A stretch of 64,000 bases of DNA from Epiperipatus broadwayi (Eukaryota; Onychophora; Udeonychophora; Euonychophora; Peripatidae). The position numbers were made by a program, and so were the translations under genes. The notes beneath the pieces were generated by a model. The model made no database searches. It saw only the letters and a list, made by a program, of their open reading frames with translations, and was not told the origin of the DNA. This document shows, piece by piece, positions 33,200-45,295 of the stretch. Numbering within the stretch: the stretch's first letter is position 1; every line of letters begins with the position of its first letter. The stretch is taken from the NCBI GenBank assembly GCA_028023455.1, contig JAQFVV010012497.1:1300001-1364000 (forward strand). The letters are read 5' to 3'.

Positions 33200-34830
33200 T
33201 GGATAGAAAGATACATGTAGTTCTTTTTGGAGGAATGAAAAGATACATTTTTATTTAGTCTTTGATACTAGTTAAATTTATCTAAAATTAAACTTTAATT
33301 ACTTAAGAATTAAGCTGGAAAATATGCTTTCATTTTTTAATAATTAAAATCGATCATCTTAATTAAAAATTATCGAATTTTTTCACCTTGAGGATAAACG
33401 TTAAGATTTTATATTTACATTTCTGCTTTCGAAAAAGATTCTAATATATATGATTTTAATGCGCCACAAATATTTTCTAAATTATTCAATAAATATATTT
33501 TTTTATTATTTACTGAAAAGATTACAAAGCCTCGTGAAATTATAAAATAAATTTTGATGTGAAGCTATAATGCCATTGATGATGATCAGATGCTTTTTCT
33601 TCTTCTTCAGCAAAGAACTTTATCTTTGTAACAAAGCGAGCATTGTTAAAGAGAAAATAATTTTGATTGATGCTATATGCATGTATTTAATTTAAATGTT
33701 TTAATGCATGCATGCAACTTCTTACATATAAAAAATATTTTATGAATAGAAACAGGAAATCTTTAATTAATAGGCAAAGCACAAATATTAAAATTTAGGA
33801 TTGACGTGATGATGATTGTCTCAGTGAATTTAAAATGCTTAGCAGTTGAGAATGGTTGCAAAAGTAAAAGAAAGTAATTCTGAATTTTTATAATTGCTTT
33901 TGTTAATATTTACCATTAATAGTTTTATTTAATTTGACTTACATGTATGTAAGTATATCATAAAATTTTCTTGAGAGATGGAAGAAGTAAATAAAATTTT
34001 CAACCATATTATTTTTTAAGAATTTAATTTTAAAAAATAGGAAGTACAACAGGGCACATACACACATATATACATAATAGTAATCTCCTGTTGCAAAAGT
34101 AGCAAATCTGCTTTAATCATGGCATAGTTTTAAATCTAGGTCAGACAAAATATAAACATTTTTTCAGATTTCAATAAGGCTTAGAATTCGTTTTGCAGAT
34201 AACTGGCTTAAAAACCACTCTTATTAATCATTCACTATTGGTCAGTAAATGGATATCTAATTCTTTAGCTAAATGGTTAAATAAGGATGATAAACTTCTT
34301 AAAGCCATATTACCCATAAACTGGCAGTATGATGAGTAATGCCTCTTCCTTTACTATTTTTCTGTGAGTAGCCACTGAAGATGCTTTGTTCTGTGGCAGA
34401 TTATTTAGAGGTTGATTTACTTTTTACCTTCTATGCACCTATTTGTCTGCAGAAAGGTACCATCAACTGAAAGAAGATTCAATTTCTCTTTGAGGCTGTA
34501 AAAGAACTGAGCAGGATGATTTTCTAATATTCACTCCATATGTTTTTGTCATTTCAGATGTTATTACTATGTGATTATTCATATAGTAAGCAAACATGGA
34601 TGGGCTGCTTACCAACATTCATCAATGTGGATTTACTGGCTTTTTATTATTTGTAAACTTTGTTCTCAGTTACCTAAAGGACTTTTACTGAAATATCAGT
34701 TGAGCTTTCTTAAACACAGAATGAGTCTGTTTGTGATTTTTTTAAAAATAGATATTTGCAATCATAATGGACAAAACTAAACTATTACTCTTATTCCAGA
34801 AGGCAGTAAAATTACCAATCAAGTCAGTGG
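33200..34830. other. AT-rich DNA between two RTE pieces
   Basis: No gene was recognised. The open frame at 34571-34780 has no recognisable content. CpGs are slightly more frequent at 33340-33540 than in neighbouring DNA. Confidence 0.45.
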
Positions 34831-34839
34831 TTGGAAACA

Positions 34840-35940
34840 AGATAGAGAATGTTAAGAATTTCTGATTGTGTACATACTTCCATTTAATGACATTTTATTT
34901 AGCAGCTTATATTTCAAATGATGAAAGATTATGTGAATTGGAAGAAGAATTGTCTAATAGTAAATGAGCCATTGATGAACTTTGTGAAGTTAGAAGAAAT
35001 GGTAATATAGCAATTGATTTTAAAAAATCTTTTACTACAAAGGCATAAATAGTGGAAGCATAAATGATATGGGATTCATTATAAATAAAAATTAAAAAAA
35101 TAACTTTAAGGAGATCAATGGTGTATCAGACAGAGGAAGATATAAAATGCAAATATTTCAGGTTTATGCCCCAACAAGTTTTCATTGTTATAAAGAAATA
35201 GATGATATCTATATAAATATACAAAATGCTTTTGATCAGATCAAACCATATTTTAAAATTGTTGTGGAGGATTTTAAAACTGGAATTGATAAATGATTGA
35301 AAGCTGAAAGTGATGTAGATAAATTTGGTTATGATGATAGAAATGAGAGAAGATACAGATTTGTAGAGTTCATATTAAAAGAAAAATAGTAGATTGTGAA
35401 CTCTTTCTTTAAGAAAAATGTTAAATGGAAATTAACATGGAAATATCCAAATTAAGATTCAACAGAATTGGATTAAATTTTGACTAACAGAAAATATGTA
35501 TCTCAAAACTGTAATGTTTTAATAGATTTCATGTAGGGAGTGATCATCAATTAATGATATGTAAGATATATATTAATGCAAAAATAGAGTTAAAACCATT
35601 AAAAAGGTCATTAATAATAATTAATATTCCTAACTTCCAGAAACATTCCAATGAATTTAAATTAGAACTTGCAAATCATTTTAAAATATGATTGGACTTG
35701 ACTGGAATTAATAACTGAAATAAAAATAGCTGATAATAAAATGCAACAATTTACCTATAAATTTTTTACTGAAACGAAATAAATATAAAAATTTTAAAAA
35801 TGATACCATTAAGAAAATTGAATATCCAAAGTTTTGTAAAATGATATAAGAAGGAAAGCTATAGAAAAAAATGTCTCAAATGTGTAAAACTACATCATGA
35901 TATTGGTATGAACGTTATTTTTGCTATAAGAAGAAGATAG
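34840..35940 (+). mobile_element. RTE endonuclease half, decayed
   Basis: Across shifting plus-strand frames the APE-type endonuclease of an RTE element can be read: SNDERLCELEEELSNSK near 34915-34965, DRGRYKMQIFQVYAPTS at 35125-35180, a VVEDFKTGI segment at 35262-35290 (GDFNAKIG motif, GDFN now EDFK), RNERRYRF near 35340, and GSDHQLM near 35537 (the catalytic SDH, in another frame). It ends at about 35940 just past the same linker at which the RT piece at 31475 begins. No RT follows. Confidence 0.8.
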
Positions 35941-36555
35941 AGTGAGAGAAAAAAAAAATCTATTATTGGAAGAATAGTGAATTCCAGTGTGTGTATATAT
36001 ATAATCAAAAGATGAAAAATATATTAATATAGTATAATACATACAAGAGTTCAGCTTGTATGTTCTGGCATCCACAAGAATAACGAAGTCTTTTTTTTTT
36101 ATTATTATTATTGCTATTTAAAGTTTTTCTCTAGCTGGGAAAATTTATAATTTGTTTGCATACAATGGATAATTTTTTTGCTCAAATAGGTTGGGTTTGG
36201 TGAAAAAATTATCAGCATTATTTATTAAAGAAAACTAAATTTAATTTCAGCTTATCTTGATATGGGGAGGAAACTTTGTAGGGGAGAGTTTCAGTGTGAA
36301 GCTGATTCAAAATTTCCATTCACCAGTAAACAACAACTCAAAAAGCTATCTAGTTAATGTCAACTCTTCTCTATTCATCATTAAAATATAATAACAACGT
36401 TGCAACGGTAAACATATGGGATAATCGGATTACATTTTCTCCTTTGGTCATTTTTTTTTTCTTGTCTTGAATAATGGAAAAATAGTAATAAAATTTTCAG
36501 AAACAGTTTAATTTCAAAAATGTTTAAATATTTGATAAAAAATTATATTAAAGTG
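35940..36555. other. AT-rich DNA without recognised features
   Basis: Nothing supportable was seen apart from low-complexity runs. Confidence 0.5.
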
Positions 36556-36561
36556 TAGTAG

Positions 36562-36735
36562 TAATCGGAATGATAACTGGGTCACGATTCTTGGACCTTG
36601 AGCTCCAGAATCTTCACTCTATAAAACTGCATCATATCATGCAAGGTTAAAAATAATTGAATGTTTAAGCTGGGCTATGACTCACAGACTCTAAAACTTC
36701 AGAATTTGCCACTCTACTATGTGTCAAACCAAAAA
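36562..36735 (-). repeat. Two SINE-A copies in tandem
   Basis: Two minus-strand pieces lie head to tail: 36562-36650 ('gataactgggtcacgattct', 'tggaccttgagctccagaat', 'cttcactctataaaactgca') and 36652-36730 ('gctgggctatgactcacaga', 'tcagaatttgccactctact'). Confidence 0.75.
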
Positions 36736-36929
36736 ATAATGTTAGTATCAAATAATTCAAATAGATTAAATTTCTGTGCTTTTAAATATGTTAATTATAT
36801 GTTAAGTTTGCTATTCTGACAGTTTTGATGGTTGTATGTGATGATATATATATATATGAGTTGTGAGGAAGGTAGATTGAAAATTGAGGTTTGTATGATC
36901 CAGCATATTGTTGATTACATGTTAATAAA

Positions 36930-37100
36930 TAAGAAAGAATTAAAATAGTTAAAACGAAAGAGAAACTGGATTAGGCATAAATTTAGAGGCAGAGGAATGA
37001 TGAAAGATACATTAAAAAACTGAAGAGAACAAGAGAATGAGAGGAAAGTAGATATTAATGTCTGACAGTTCAGAACAAGATACATAAAAGCTTGAAAAGA
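36930..37100 (+). mobile_element. Possible LINE C-terminal fragment
   Basis: A plus-strand reading gives KRNWIRHKFRGRG at about 36955-36995, which resembles the R.W.GH..R segment that follows the RT in many LINEs. Only this weak resemblance supports it. Confidence 0.3.
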
Positions 37101-37189
37101 ATATAGAATTGATAAAATATCACTACTAATTCATATATAGTCCATACATATTACGTGCTGATTCTTTAGTATATTCAACATTTTGCATT

Positions 37190-37410
37190 CTCTCTTTTGC
37201 CTTCTCTTGCACTGAATTTTTACTTTTTTTTTTGAAAGGCTTCCTGTATCTTTCCAAATTGTAATTCTGCTTTGATTATAGCCTTAGCTATATTCTCCTC
37301 CCATAAAAAGCAATTACACTGCACTGCACCTCTTTAGAGGATCTTTGAGATAATCTTTATAATGCAAACAAAATCTATCTCTCCCATGAAAACTATTCAA
37401 TTTTATCTTA
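37190..37410 (-). mobile_element. LINE C-terminal fragment (family L2z)
   Basis: Read on the minus strand this corresponds to the segment at 42230-42360 and 30540-30600: 'gttttcatgggagagataga', then 'ttataaagattatctcaaag' and 'gatcctctaaagaggtgc', i.e. a HYKDYLKDPLKRC-like peptide. Stops follow. Confidence 0.6.
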
Positions 37411-37574
37411 AAATATTTTATTTAGGAAGTATGGCAACACATATAGCAAGATGAAAAATATGCTTGCTTTGTCATCTTGTCATTATATGCATATAAATGT
37501 CAGTACTCAGAGAGTTAATAAACAAGCTCCACCCTAGTGTCATATATAGTAAAGTTGAGTAGTAAGTGATTATC

Positions 37575-37705
37575 AGATGATAGTGCATTAAATCCCCAAC
37601 TCCAGATTAGTTTCTGACTTCAGTGAGATTTTGGATGCATTCATTTCTTCTAAATTTATCCCGTGAATCTTATTGATAAAAACAAAAGCCAGAAATAATC
37701 TGATG
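37575..37705. repeat. Weak member of the 15.47-kb fold-back family
   Basis: The phrases 'aaatccccaactccagatta' and 'gtttctgacttcagtgag' match one arm with deletions. An inverted 'agccagaaataatctgatga' lies about 75 bp further on. The hammerhead-like core is destroyed. Confidence 0.45.
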
Positions 37706-38184
37706 ATAGAAATTTTATATATATCAGGTAATCACTGATTTGCCAAGCTTTTGTGATGACACTAGGATGGAGAACTGCTTTTATCATTTTTCTTAGATTG
37801 GGAGTTTGGTGATTTGTTGTTATTAACATTTAATACATATATATATATGATCTTAAATTGACTTCAAGAAAAGTTAATACAATTCATTTAAATATTATCA
37901 GTCATAAAAGTATGGGAACAATTGCTCTATGGAAGTTTTGAAAATTTAGTATATGATGATGTCTCTTGTTTTGGATAGTTATATATTGATTTTGTTGAAT
38001 TTTTTTGTTTACATTATGATTTATTACAAGAAAATTAATCAGAAGGTAAAATACCTTCTGTCAACAAATTGCTGTGTAGTTTTAATACAGTCTGTTAATT
38101 TGGAAGATCAACATTTTATTACTGAATGTCTTTTCTATTATAGTGCCTTTTCTGTTTTATTTTTAAAAATTATAAAAATTAAAT

Positions 38185-39830
38185 CACAACAATTTGATAC
38201 ACATGTATCAAACTTTTCTTGCTCATATCTTTGACATCATCAACTTTAGATAAATACGTTAGTGATTATTATTAATCATTTATTACAATTTAGAGACTAT
38301 CATATCATTCCTAGTCTAAATATAAACTTTAAACTCGGTTAAAATTTAATATATCTTTTTAAATTAAACTTATGCACATGAAAGAATTCAACATCTTTTT
38401 TTTCCTGTGGATTTTCTTTTTTTTTTAGATATATTTAAAACAATCATTCCCCACATATTTTCGAAACATATGAATAAAGCCATTTGAAAAAAGACAAATG
38501 ATCTCTAAGATGCATTTTATGATGAACCAGTAGTCTTCAAATGGAATAACAATCTCTTACTCATAATCTTCATCATTTGTTGGTATTTATCAATATCATA
38601 TAATTATAATTTGAAAGTATCACACTTTCTGCATTTACAACTTTGACATCATCCACTTCAGATAAATACTTTAATGATTATTAATAATTATTGATTAGAT
38701 TAGAGATTATTATATCATTTCTAACCCAGATATAAACCTTAAATCTTAGTTAAAAATTAATATATTTTAATTAAATGTAAACTTATAAGATAATTCAATT
38801 TTATTTCTCTTTTTTCATCTCTATGTTTCCACATGCTTATGTCTAATTAAAAGAAATATTAATTTTTAATTGATATTTACAGTTTATAACTGAACTGGGA
38901 ATAATATAATTTTTAGCCTAATAAATATTTAGTATTAATCACAAATGTATTTATTAGAAGAGAGTGGAGTCAGAATTGTGAGTTCAGGATGTTTGATACT
39001 TACAAATCAAATTGTAATAATTTGGTATTGATAAATACTGAGAGAATAAAGAAGACATGTGATAGACTGATTGTGTTATGGCCAACTGAAGAGTGCTAGT
39101 GCATCTTTGGGATTATTTGTCTTTTTCAGATATTTTGTACATATATTTAAAAAATGTAGGTTGTTTTAAGTATAACTATAAATAAATATTAAACTGCTTT
39201 GCATTAATGCAAAATGCTAAATGATACATAAATGTTTATAATTTTTAAGTTTTATTTTGATGATGCATAACATCTGACTACTGTGAATATGTTTTAGATC
39301 TTTACTGGTCTCATTATCATTATCAGTAGAAACTTGTGATAGGATATGACCAGCTGCATTGATTATGCAAGCCAATCTGTGAAACATAAATATGACTAAA
39401 TATGTTGTTATACATTTATATCACATTTTGGTTTTTTAGGCTTTTTTTCTTTTTTTTTTTTTTGGCATTTTTTTTAGAAATTTGTTAATCTTCATCCATT
39501 TTACTTATCACATTCAGCCTGATGAAGAATATACTAATTGGTCCAATTTATTTTCACAATTTTGTAAAGCATCTTTCTATGATTTTTTTCAGTGCCTATT
39601 TTTCAATTCCATAAATAACTGATAGAATCATAGCTCTGGGTTTATGTTGAATTGAAAAACATATATTAATTTTTAAATGAGTTTAAAGTTGAGAAGGGTA
39701 GAATAATTTCTAGCTTAATAAATAATTAATAGTAATCAATAATGTACTTATCTGAAGTGGATAATGCCAAAATTATGAATGCTGAAGGTTTGACACTTGT
39801 AAATCAAATTTATAATAATTTAAAAAAAGT
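38185..39830. repeat. Nested inverted repeats (four arms)
   Basis: Four versions of one 170-200-bp arm occur: plus at 38185-38400 and 38600-38800, minus at 38870-39050 and 39670-39830. Shared words include 'tttgacatcatccacttc' or variants, 'agataaatac', 'agtgattattattaatcatt' and 'ataaaccttaaa'. The inner plus/minus pair forms a 450-bp fold-back and the outer pair a 1.65-kb one. A solo arm is at 3430. They look like terminal inverted repeats of one or two nested, non-coding DNA elements. Confidence 0.7.
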
Positions 39831-40450
39831 TATATCATTGATGAATACCCTATCTTTTAACATGTAGTAGTAGTTTATTGAAAACTGTTACCTCATCATT
39901 CAAGTATTTTTTTGTATGTGAAATGTTACCAAAGTGTTTAATCTGTTTTGATGAACATCCAAGTGAAGAACTATCAAAATATTTTCTCATTAGCTGATTT
40001 TTTAAAAAAAATATCCATAAAACAAAATTTTTATAAGTGTATTGACAAGAATGGCATAGTTATCAATATAGTTTAAATCTAGAAGCTAAAAGAGTGAAAC
40101 TTTTGTGTTTTTAATAGGATTAAATTATAAACCTCATTATCAAAACTATATCACACTTTGATTCATAATTTATGATTCTCTCTAGAAACTACTCCAGAGA
40201 TACCATCATGAAATGAAAAGTAAACTTGGAGCTATGATACACTTCTGTTTAACACCATTTATTTTAAATGTCTCAGATAGTGTTTCATATGATAAAACAA
40301 GAGCAGCTGTTAAATCTAATGCCATCTATAGTAAGATTGAATAATTAGTGTTGACACTAGAGTGGAAAGCTACTCTTATTTTAACCTATCGTATATAAAG
40401 AATTAAATGATTTATTATTAATAATGGTTTTCTCATCTTTTCATGAAACA
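39830..40450. other. AT-rich DNA without recognised features
   Basis: Nothing supportable was seen. Confidence 0.5.
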
Positions 40451-40479
40451 GTTGTACAATAAAAACAGTGTGCAAAACA

Positions 40480-40575
40480 GAGTAATCAATGGCTGCCAGA
40501 AGGCTTGTGCATGAAATCCCCATCTAGTGTCTACTCATTCAATATCCCCAGACTAGTTGCTGGTTTGTGGCATAA
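40480..40575 (+). repeat. Partial copy of the 15.47-kb fold-back family
   Basis: It matches the inverse of the right arm at 15713-15795: 'gagtaatcaatggctgccag', 'aaggcttgtgcatgaaatcc', 'ccatctagtgtctactcatt' and 'atccccagactagttgctgg'. The CTGATGA side of the hammerhead core is missing. It continues into 'ataagaaatggtgatcatgt', the inverse of a phrase just outside the element at 15432. Confidence 0.75.
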
Positions 40576-40602
40576 GAAATGGTGATCATGTGATAAATAA
40601 AA

Positions 40603-40780
40603 TTTTAACAGTAGCAAACTCTCCATACAGTAGCGTCAATAAATGTAAGCCTTAGTAATCAATGAATGCAAGATTTTTGCGTAAAATCCCTATCTACTAC
40701 CTATTCATTTCCCCAGACTAATTTCTATCTTATGGCTTTCATCAGTGAGAACTGTGTATTTGAAAGCACTACAGCTAAAT
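40603..40780 (+). repeat. Partial copy of the 15.47-kb fold-back family
   Basis: One arm is present, from 'aacagtagcaaactctccat' through 'aaaatccctatctactacct' and 'ccccagactaatttctatct'. A minus-strand hammerhead-like core sits at 40711-40750. The opposite arm is not recognisable. Confidence 0.75.
40711..40750 (-). ncRNA. Hammerhead-like motif, decayed copy
   Basis: On the minus strand: TCTCA, CTGATGA, a 13-nt segment, GAA, ATTAGT, C, TGGGG. Stem I still pairs (two G-U pairs) and both core boxes are intact. Stem II has lost pairing and stem III keeps pairing only through a T-G wobble. It is probably inactive, and useful as evidence that the layout is a family trait. Confidence 0.3.
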
Positions 40781-40799
40781 CTTAGGATTTAATGCAACT

Positions 40800-41930
40800 T
40801 CCTAGAAGCTACCGTTTACTTATTTAGTTAACGATAAAGCTAGGAGCCCAAGATTAAAACACAATAATATTTTCAACCCAAGCTCATTTACTTGTATAGT
40901 CACATAGATCTGAACTCAGTTCAACATCTGTACATTTTGGTGCTTTGGTTTTTCAAAAACTACAGTCATCATTATCCCATGGGCAAGATGGATATAAAAC
41001 CATCAAAACATCATGTGTAAGCATATGAAATAGTAATCATGTGATATTTTGATGCTATTTACATTTTTATAGATAATCATATGTCTTCAAAGTTTGCCAC
41101 AATCTTTCTCAAATAAGTGATTTAAATACTTTAAGTTAAATTGATAAAAGGAGTCTGTAAATAGCTTTTTCATTCACAACATTTTCCTTGCATTTTCCAG
41201 TAAACAAGAACAATATCTCTAGTATTGTATCTTGATTCTCTAAATCACTCATCTATTACTAGAAACAAACTATTCACTAAAATTCTATGAAAGTACTTTT
41301 GCCATTATAATTAGTACAATTTTTAAATTCCCACAATGTCTTAAAAATTGTAATAATGGAAGTATTCTTAAGATGAGATGGTACATCTTAGTTTCATACA
41401 GTTCTAGAAAATTTCAATAGTTTTGAAGCAAGTACATCACCATCATATTTTGAAAAATTTCCAGACACCCCGTAAGCATTCATGATATTTCTATTTTAAA
41501 GAGTACAAAAAGTTGTCATATTTTCATCAGGGATTGGATATTTCTATCCAGATCTCATACTGATTACTGTATTTGTTGCCATATAACTTTTTATTTACCA
41601 GTTGATATATATTTAGCTTGTTTACTTTATCATGTTATTAACAAATGAAAAGAAAGTTGAATGGCTAAAGTCATTGTAAACTATCAGTTAATAAATTACA
41701 TCTTTACCAAATAGATTAAAACAAAATAGTGAATATTATTTTATATTATTATTTTTTTAAAAATTAATTTAATCTTTTGTTTGGTATTAGGGTTTTATTG
41801 AGAATCTGATTTGATTTTCTTCTATGGTAAGCATATGTTATCTAAGTATTTTTTTTTCCAAATGAAGCAGAAGTATGAACAATTATTAAAATAAAGAAAA
41901 TTGTAAATTAAGAGGAACATTAAAGAAATA
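40800..41930. other. AT-rich DNA without recognised features
   Basis: Only a short phrase at 41017-41045 recalls the outer flank of the fold-back family. No gene was recognised. Confidence 0.45.
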
Positions 41931-42059
41931 TATTCTTAAAATGAAAAAGATTATTCATCAAGGATGTTATAAGAAGAAAAAACAGTCATACTGGCAACTT
42001 ACACAAAGAAATTGCAAAATATAGGTTAGGATTCTTTAGAATATAAAATAAAAAAGAAT

Positions 42060-42640
42060 TGGAAAAGACATTTATTCAGTAATCTTAAGGAAGATATAGT
42101 TGTGAGTTTCTTCAATTTTCTGGATGTGATATTGTAGAGTTCATTATTGTAAAATCACATCTTCATTGGATTGGGAATGTGAAATTAATGAACTATACAA
42201 GACATTAAAAGTATGTTTTAAACTTGAATATGATTTTCATAGGAAAAGCAGACCTCATTTACATTACAAAGATTATTTCAGATATATTCTAAAAAAAGTG
42301 TAATGTTGATTGTTTTCCTTGGGAAGATGTGATAGAGAAGAAATATAATTTGTCTTGGGGATGAAGTATTTCAGAAATAAAGATTATCTGTAGAACAAAT
42401 TAGAAGACAGCCTGCAAAATATCAAATAAATTCTATATTGACTTAACGTCCTTAACTTATTCTATATGTGGATGCAGTTGTGTTTTACAGATTGGTTTCT
42501 ATAGTCATTAGAAAAGTTATATCTAGTGTATTAGTATTGTTTTTTTTTTTAATCTTTTTTCCCCTCGTTTCTCTTGGAATTGAACTGGCCATATTGTTTT
42601 GAGAATGGCAGCTGTTGATGATTTATTATTAGAAAAAATT
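42060..42640 (+). mobile_element. LINE 3' part (family L2z)
   Basis: Plus-strand frames give SHLHWIGNV (the R/QLRWIGHV motif) at about 42145-42175, a KADLIYITKIISDI stretch (42245-42290), CFPWEDVIEKKY (42310-42345) and CGCSCVLQIGFYSH (42468-42510). The last resembles a C-terminal zinc finger with one ligand shifted. The end, about 42560-42640, parallels 6180-6230. Stops interrupt all frames. Confidence 0.7.
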
Positions 42641-43084
42641 GAATTCTATATAGTATTTTGACTGACAGAATTTGACGGAATACAATGTCAATAATCAATA
42701 TAAAAATTATGTATATATATTTTTTTAGTTGTAAAACTGTAAGCATTAGTTAAAAACAATTTACGTTGTTACTTTGGAGGGAAAATAAGATCTTGTAGAA
42801 TGAGTATAAAAGAAAATGTGCGCATAATATGTAGCTGTTTGAAAATTGCTTTCCTTTTTGAATTGTGCCGAAAATTCTTCTTAAAATTTTAATAAGATGG
42901 AAACAGAAAGATTAATGTATATATTCGGAAGAAATACGTTGGTCAGTTTTAAAACTGTTATGCTTTAATATAATTTAGGTTGAATCTGTGCATCAGCCAG
43001 AGCATCCATTCTCCGCAGATCTGTTTAAATGAAATACTTCATTATATTAATCCAACTTTTTACTTCACTATTGTTCGCATGATT

Positions 43085-43225
43085 TGTTGCAGTGATGGTA
43101 CTACAGCTTATGGAGATCAATGCCAATTGGTCGCACCCAGCTCTGTAACTTTCGGTACTCGAACTTCTTATGAACCCCCAAGCAATAAACCATTCGATTA
43201 TTAGTATTATTATTATTTATTCACT
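43085..43225 (+). repeat. SINE-A copy, well preserved tail
   Basis: A plus-strand copy with a head 'gttgcagtgatggtactaca', 'agctctgtaactttcggtac', 'tcgaacttcttatgaacccc', 'aagcaataaaccattcgatt' and an ATT-repeat tail. It keeps several CpGs, so it may be younger than most copies. The 74-codon open frame over it is not a gene. Confidence 0.85.
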
Positions 43226-43229
43226 ATTC

Positions 43230-44500
43230 ATGAACAAATAATAAAACATAAAAAAATTTCTTCATCATTTAAAGGATTCTGTTCCATAGTAAAGAGTAAT
43301 CTTCATTTTAACAATTTCATTTTCTAATCTTTAATTAAAATTTTCCGGACGCAGTATAGTATATCATTTGCCGCATTATCCATAATTAGTGTTTAATTGA
43401 ATTAAAGCAGTGTGCTGTATTTGGAAATCTCTTTTATTAGACTTTAATAAAAAAATGTAAAAGAAATCACTCACTATTACAGCTAATTACAGAAAATATG
43501 AGGTTTTATAATATATTTTAAACTACTGTATTTCATTTTTTCTAATAATATGAATAATTACTGTGGAATTTTTATATATATTTTACTATAGTATTAGTGT
43601 TAGCAAAATTAGAGCAGATATAAAATTTAAATACGTTAAAATAAATACACGCATTAATTCCAAAATATAACTCAAACAACAAACTATGATATATAGAGCA
43701 GATATAAAAGAAAAGCTGGCCAATATAATATATTGGCATAATAATCGTTATGTTTATATATTAAGTGTGAGACGGTAATAATGTGTTCAACTGCTATGCC
43801 TCACTTTTCGAGAATAATGCTTTTTACTTCACTGTTTTCTGTAAGGTTACATTAGAAAGACTCTCACCTTGTAATGCACTATTTAAAGACTGCTTTATAT
43901 TTTGTATATAAAACTTCTTTATGCAAGGGTAGGGTGTATAATTAAGCAACAAAGAGTATAAACCAATGTTAATGTATATTAAAAAAATATGAAAGTGTGC
44001 TAATGTGACCAGGAGCCCACGAGTTGAAGTCTTGAAGTCTGATCCCCCAAATACCATTTTTCTTTAGCATCTCACAATCAATCCCAACATTAAAAACATA
44101 TAAGGAATGAAAGCAAGACATTAGGTTGGACCATGGAGAGGTGAGGATAACATGATCAATATTGGTGGTAGTTTGATAGCCATTTTCCTGACATAATTTA
44201 ATCTAGCACAGGTAAACTGTCATTAGTCTAACATTTCTGGATTCAGGCGTTTTTGATTTTTGTGAATTTTTTAGATTTCAATAATAAATCCTTCCCATCC
44301 TCATTGTAATCCTATATTCTACTGAAAACATTAATTTTGTTATGTATAGTTTGGATATATTGAAATACTTTTTGTATACTATATTAAATTTTCAGTATTA
44401 ATGACAATAGAACACTTTAGAATAAATAACATCCTTATATTTATATCAACATAAAATTTCTATATAGAAGCAATTAAAATAATAAATATTTTCTACTTAA
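43230..44500. other. AT-rich DNA without recognised features
   Basis: No supported gene or repeat was seen, although some CpGs survive at 43340-43380 and 43600-43810. Confidence 0.45.
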
Positions 44501-44509
44501 AATGAACAT

Positions 44510-44908
44510 GTGGTCATTACCAACATTATATTTATGAGATATAGGAGAAACTTACTTAACATTTATACTATATGTGATTTGTGCCACAGATCAGATGAGA
44601 ACCAAAAACATATATTCTTTGAGCGTAGTAGCCGACAATACACTCAATCATATATTACAAAAACTTATCAGGAAAAGAATGCAACTATAAGTTCAATTAT
44701 GGAGTCTTTTCCAAAAGCCTGTTTCACAGAAATAAGAAGTACATCATTTATACTATATGCATTATGGTGCATTTATCTTTTCAATAGTATTGCAAGAAAT
44801 TTTAACACATTTAAAAACAAATTAGAGACAAAACAAAGGGATAAAAAAATCACCCCATACAATTTCACAGACACTTGGTCACTCATCCATCAGTGCTCTA
44901 ACCTCTAG
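44510..44908 (+). pseudogene. LINE C-terminal domain fragment
   Basis: This 132-codon frame contains CDLCHRSDENQKHIFFERS (about residues 22-40), a C-x2-C-x8-H-x4 pattern with the last cysteine replaced by arginine. Animal LINEs often end with such a CCHC-like motif after the RT or RNase H domain; a comparable one lies at 55963-56010 in the 53.2-kb element. The remainder (about residues 55-132) is unrecognised and may be the LINE C-terminus. No RT is found upstream, so it is a 5'-truncated insertion. It is not a host gene on present evidence. Confidence 0.5.
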
Positions 44909-44909
44909 T

Positions 44910-45290
44910 GAGATGTATTTTCTGTTTCCTATTTTATTGAAAATGATTTTAATAATAATTTAATTCACTGAATGCTATTGAAAATATTTACTGTGGTATT
45001 CTTTGATTAGTTTTGTATTAATTTTTTTTTTTTTTTTAAATTGAAATATCTGTATACTGTATATATATATATTTTCCCCTTTGAACTAAAATATCTGTAG
45101 ATATATTTTTCCTTCTTAAACTAAAATAATAAATCAAAATGATATTTTGTAATTTTTATAATCAATAACAGATATTAGAAGTTTTTGAATTAGTGATGTT
45201 CAGATTAATGGAAGTCTACCTGTATATAGTTTTAGAATCATTACTCATTAAAATGCATATATATAGTAATACAATATTTTTAATGAATAT
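44910..45290. other. AT-rich low-complexity DNA
   Basis: It contains a T-run near 45020 and a (TA)n near 45060. Nothing else was seen. Confidence 0.5.
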
Positions 45291-45295
45291 TTGGA

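Larger units (their letters stand above)
31475..33200 (+). mobile_element. 5'-truncated RTE-type non-LTR retrotransposon
   Basis: This is the best-preserved coding remnant in the window. It starts in the linker between endonuclease and RT ('aaggaaagctgtagaagaga' at about 31481), runs through RT and the C-terminal domain, and ends at a short 3' end rich in TGATGA-like units (33165-33198). That terminal microsatellite is typical of RTE elements. At least one frameshift (about 32311), a nonsense codon (32361-32363 in the corrected frame) and stops near 32925 and 32960 inactivate it. The endonuclease half is absent here; one from another copy lies at 34840-35940. Confidence 0.85.

Noticed and set aside
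42980-43204. 74-codon plus-strand open frame
   Set aside because: Most of it lies in a SINE-A copy; the frame is incidental.
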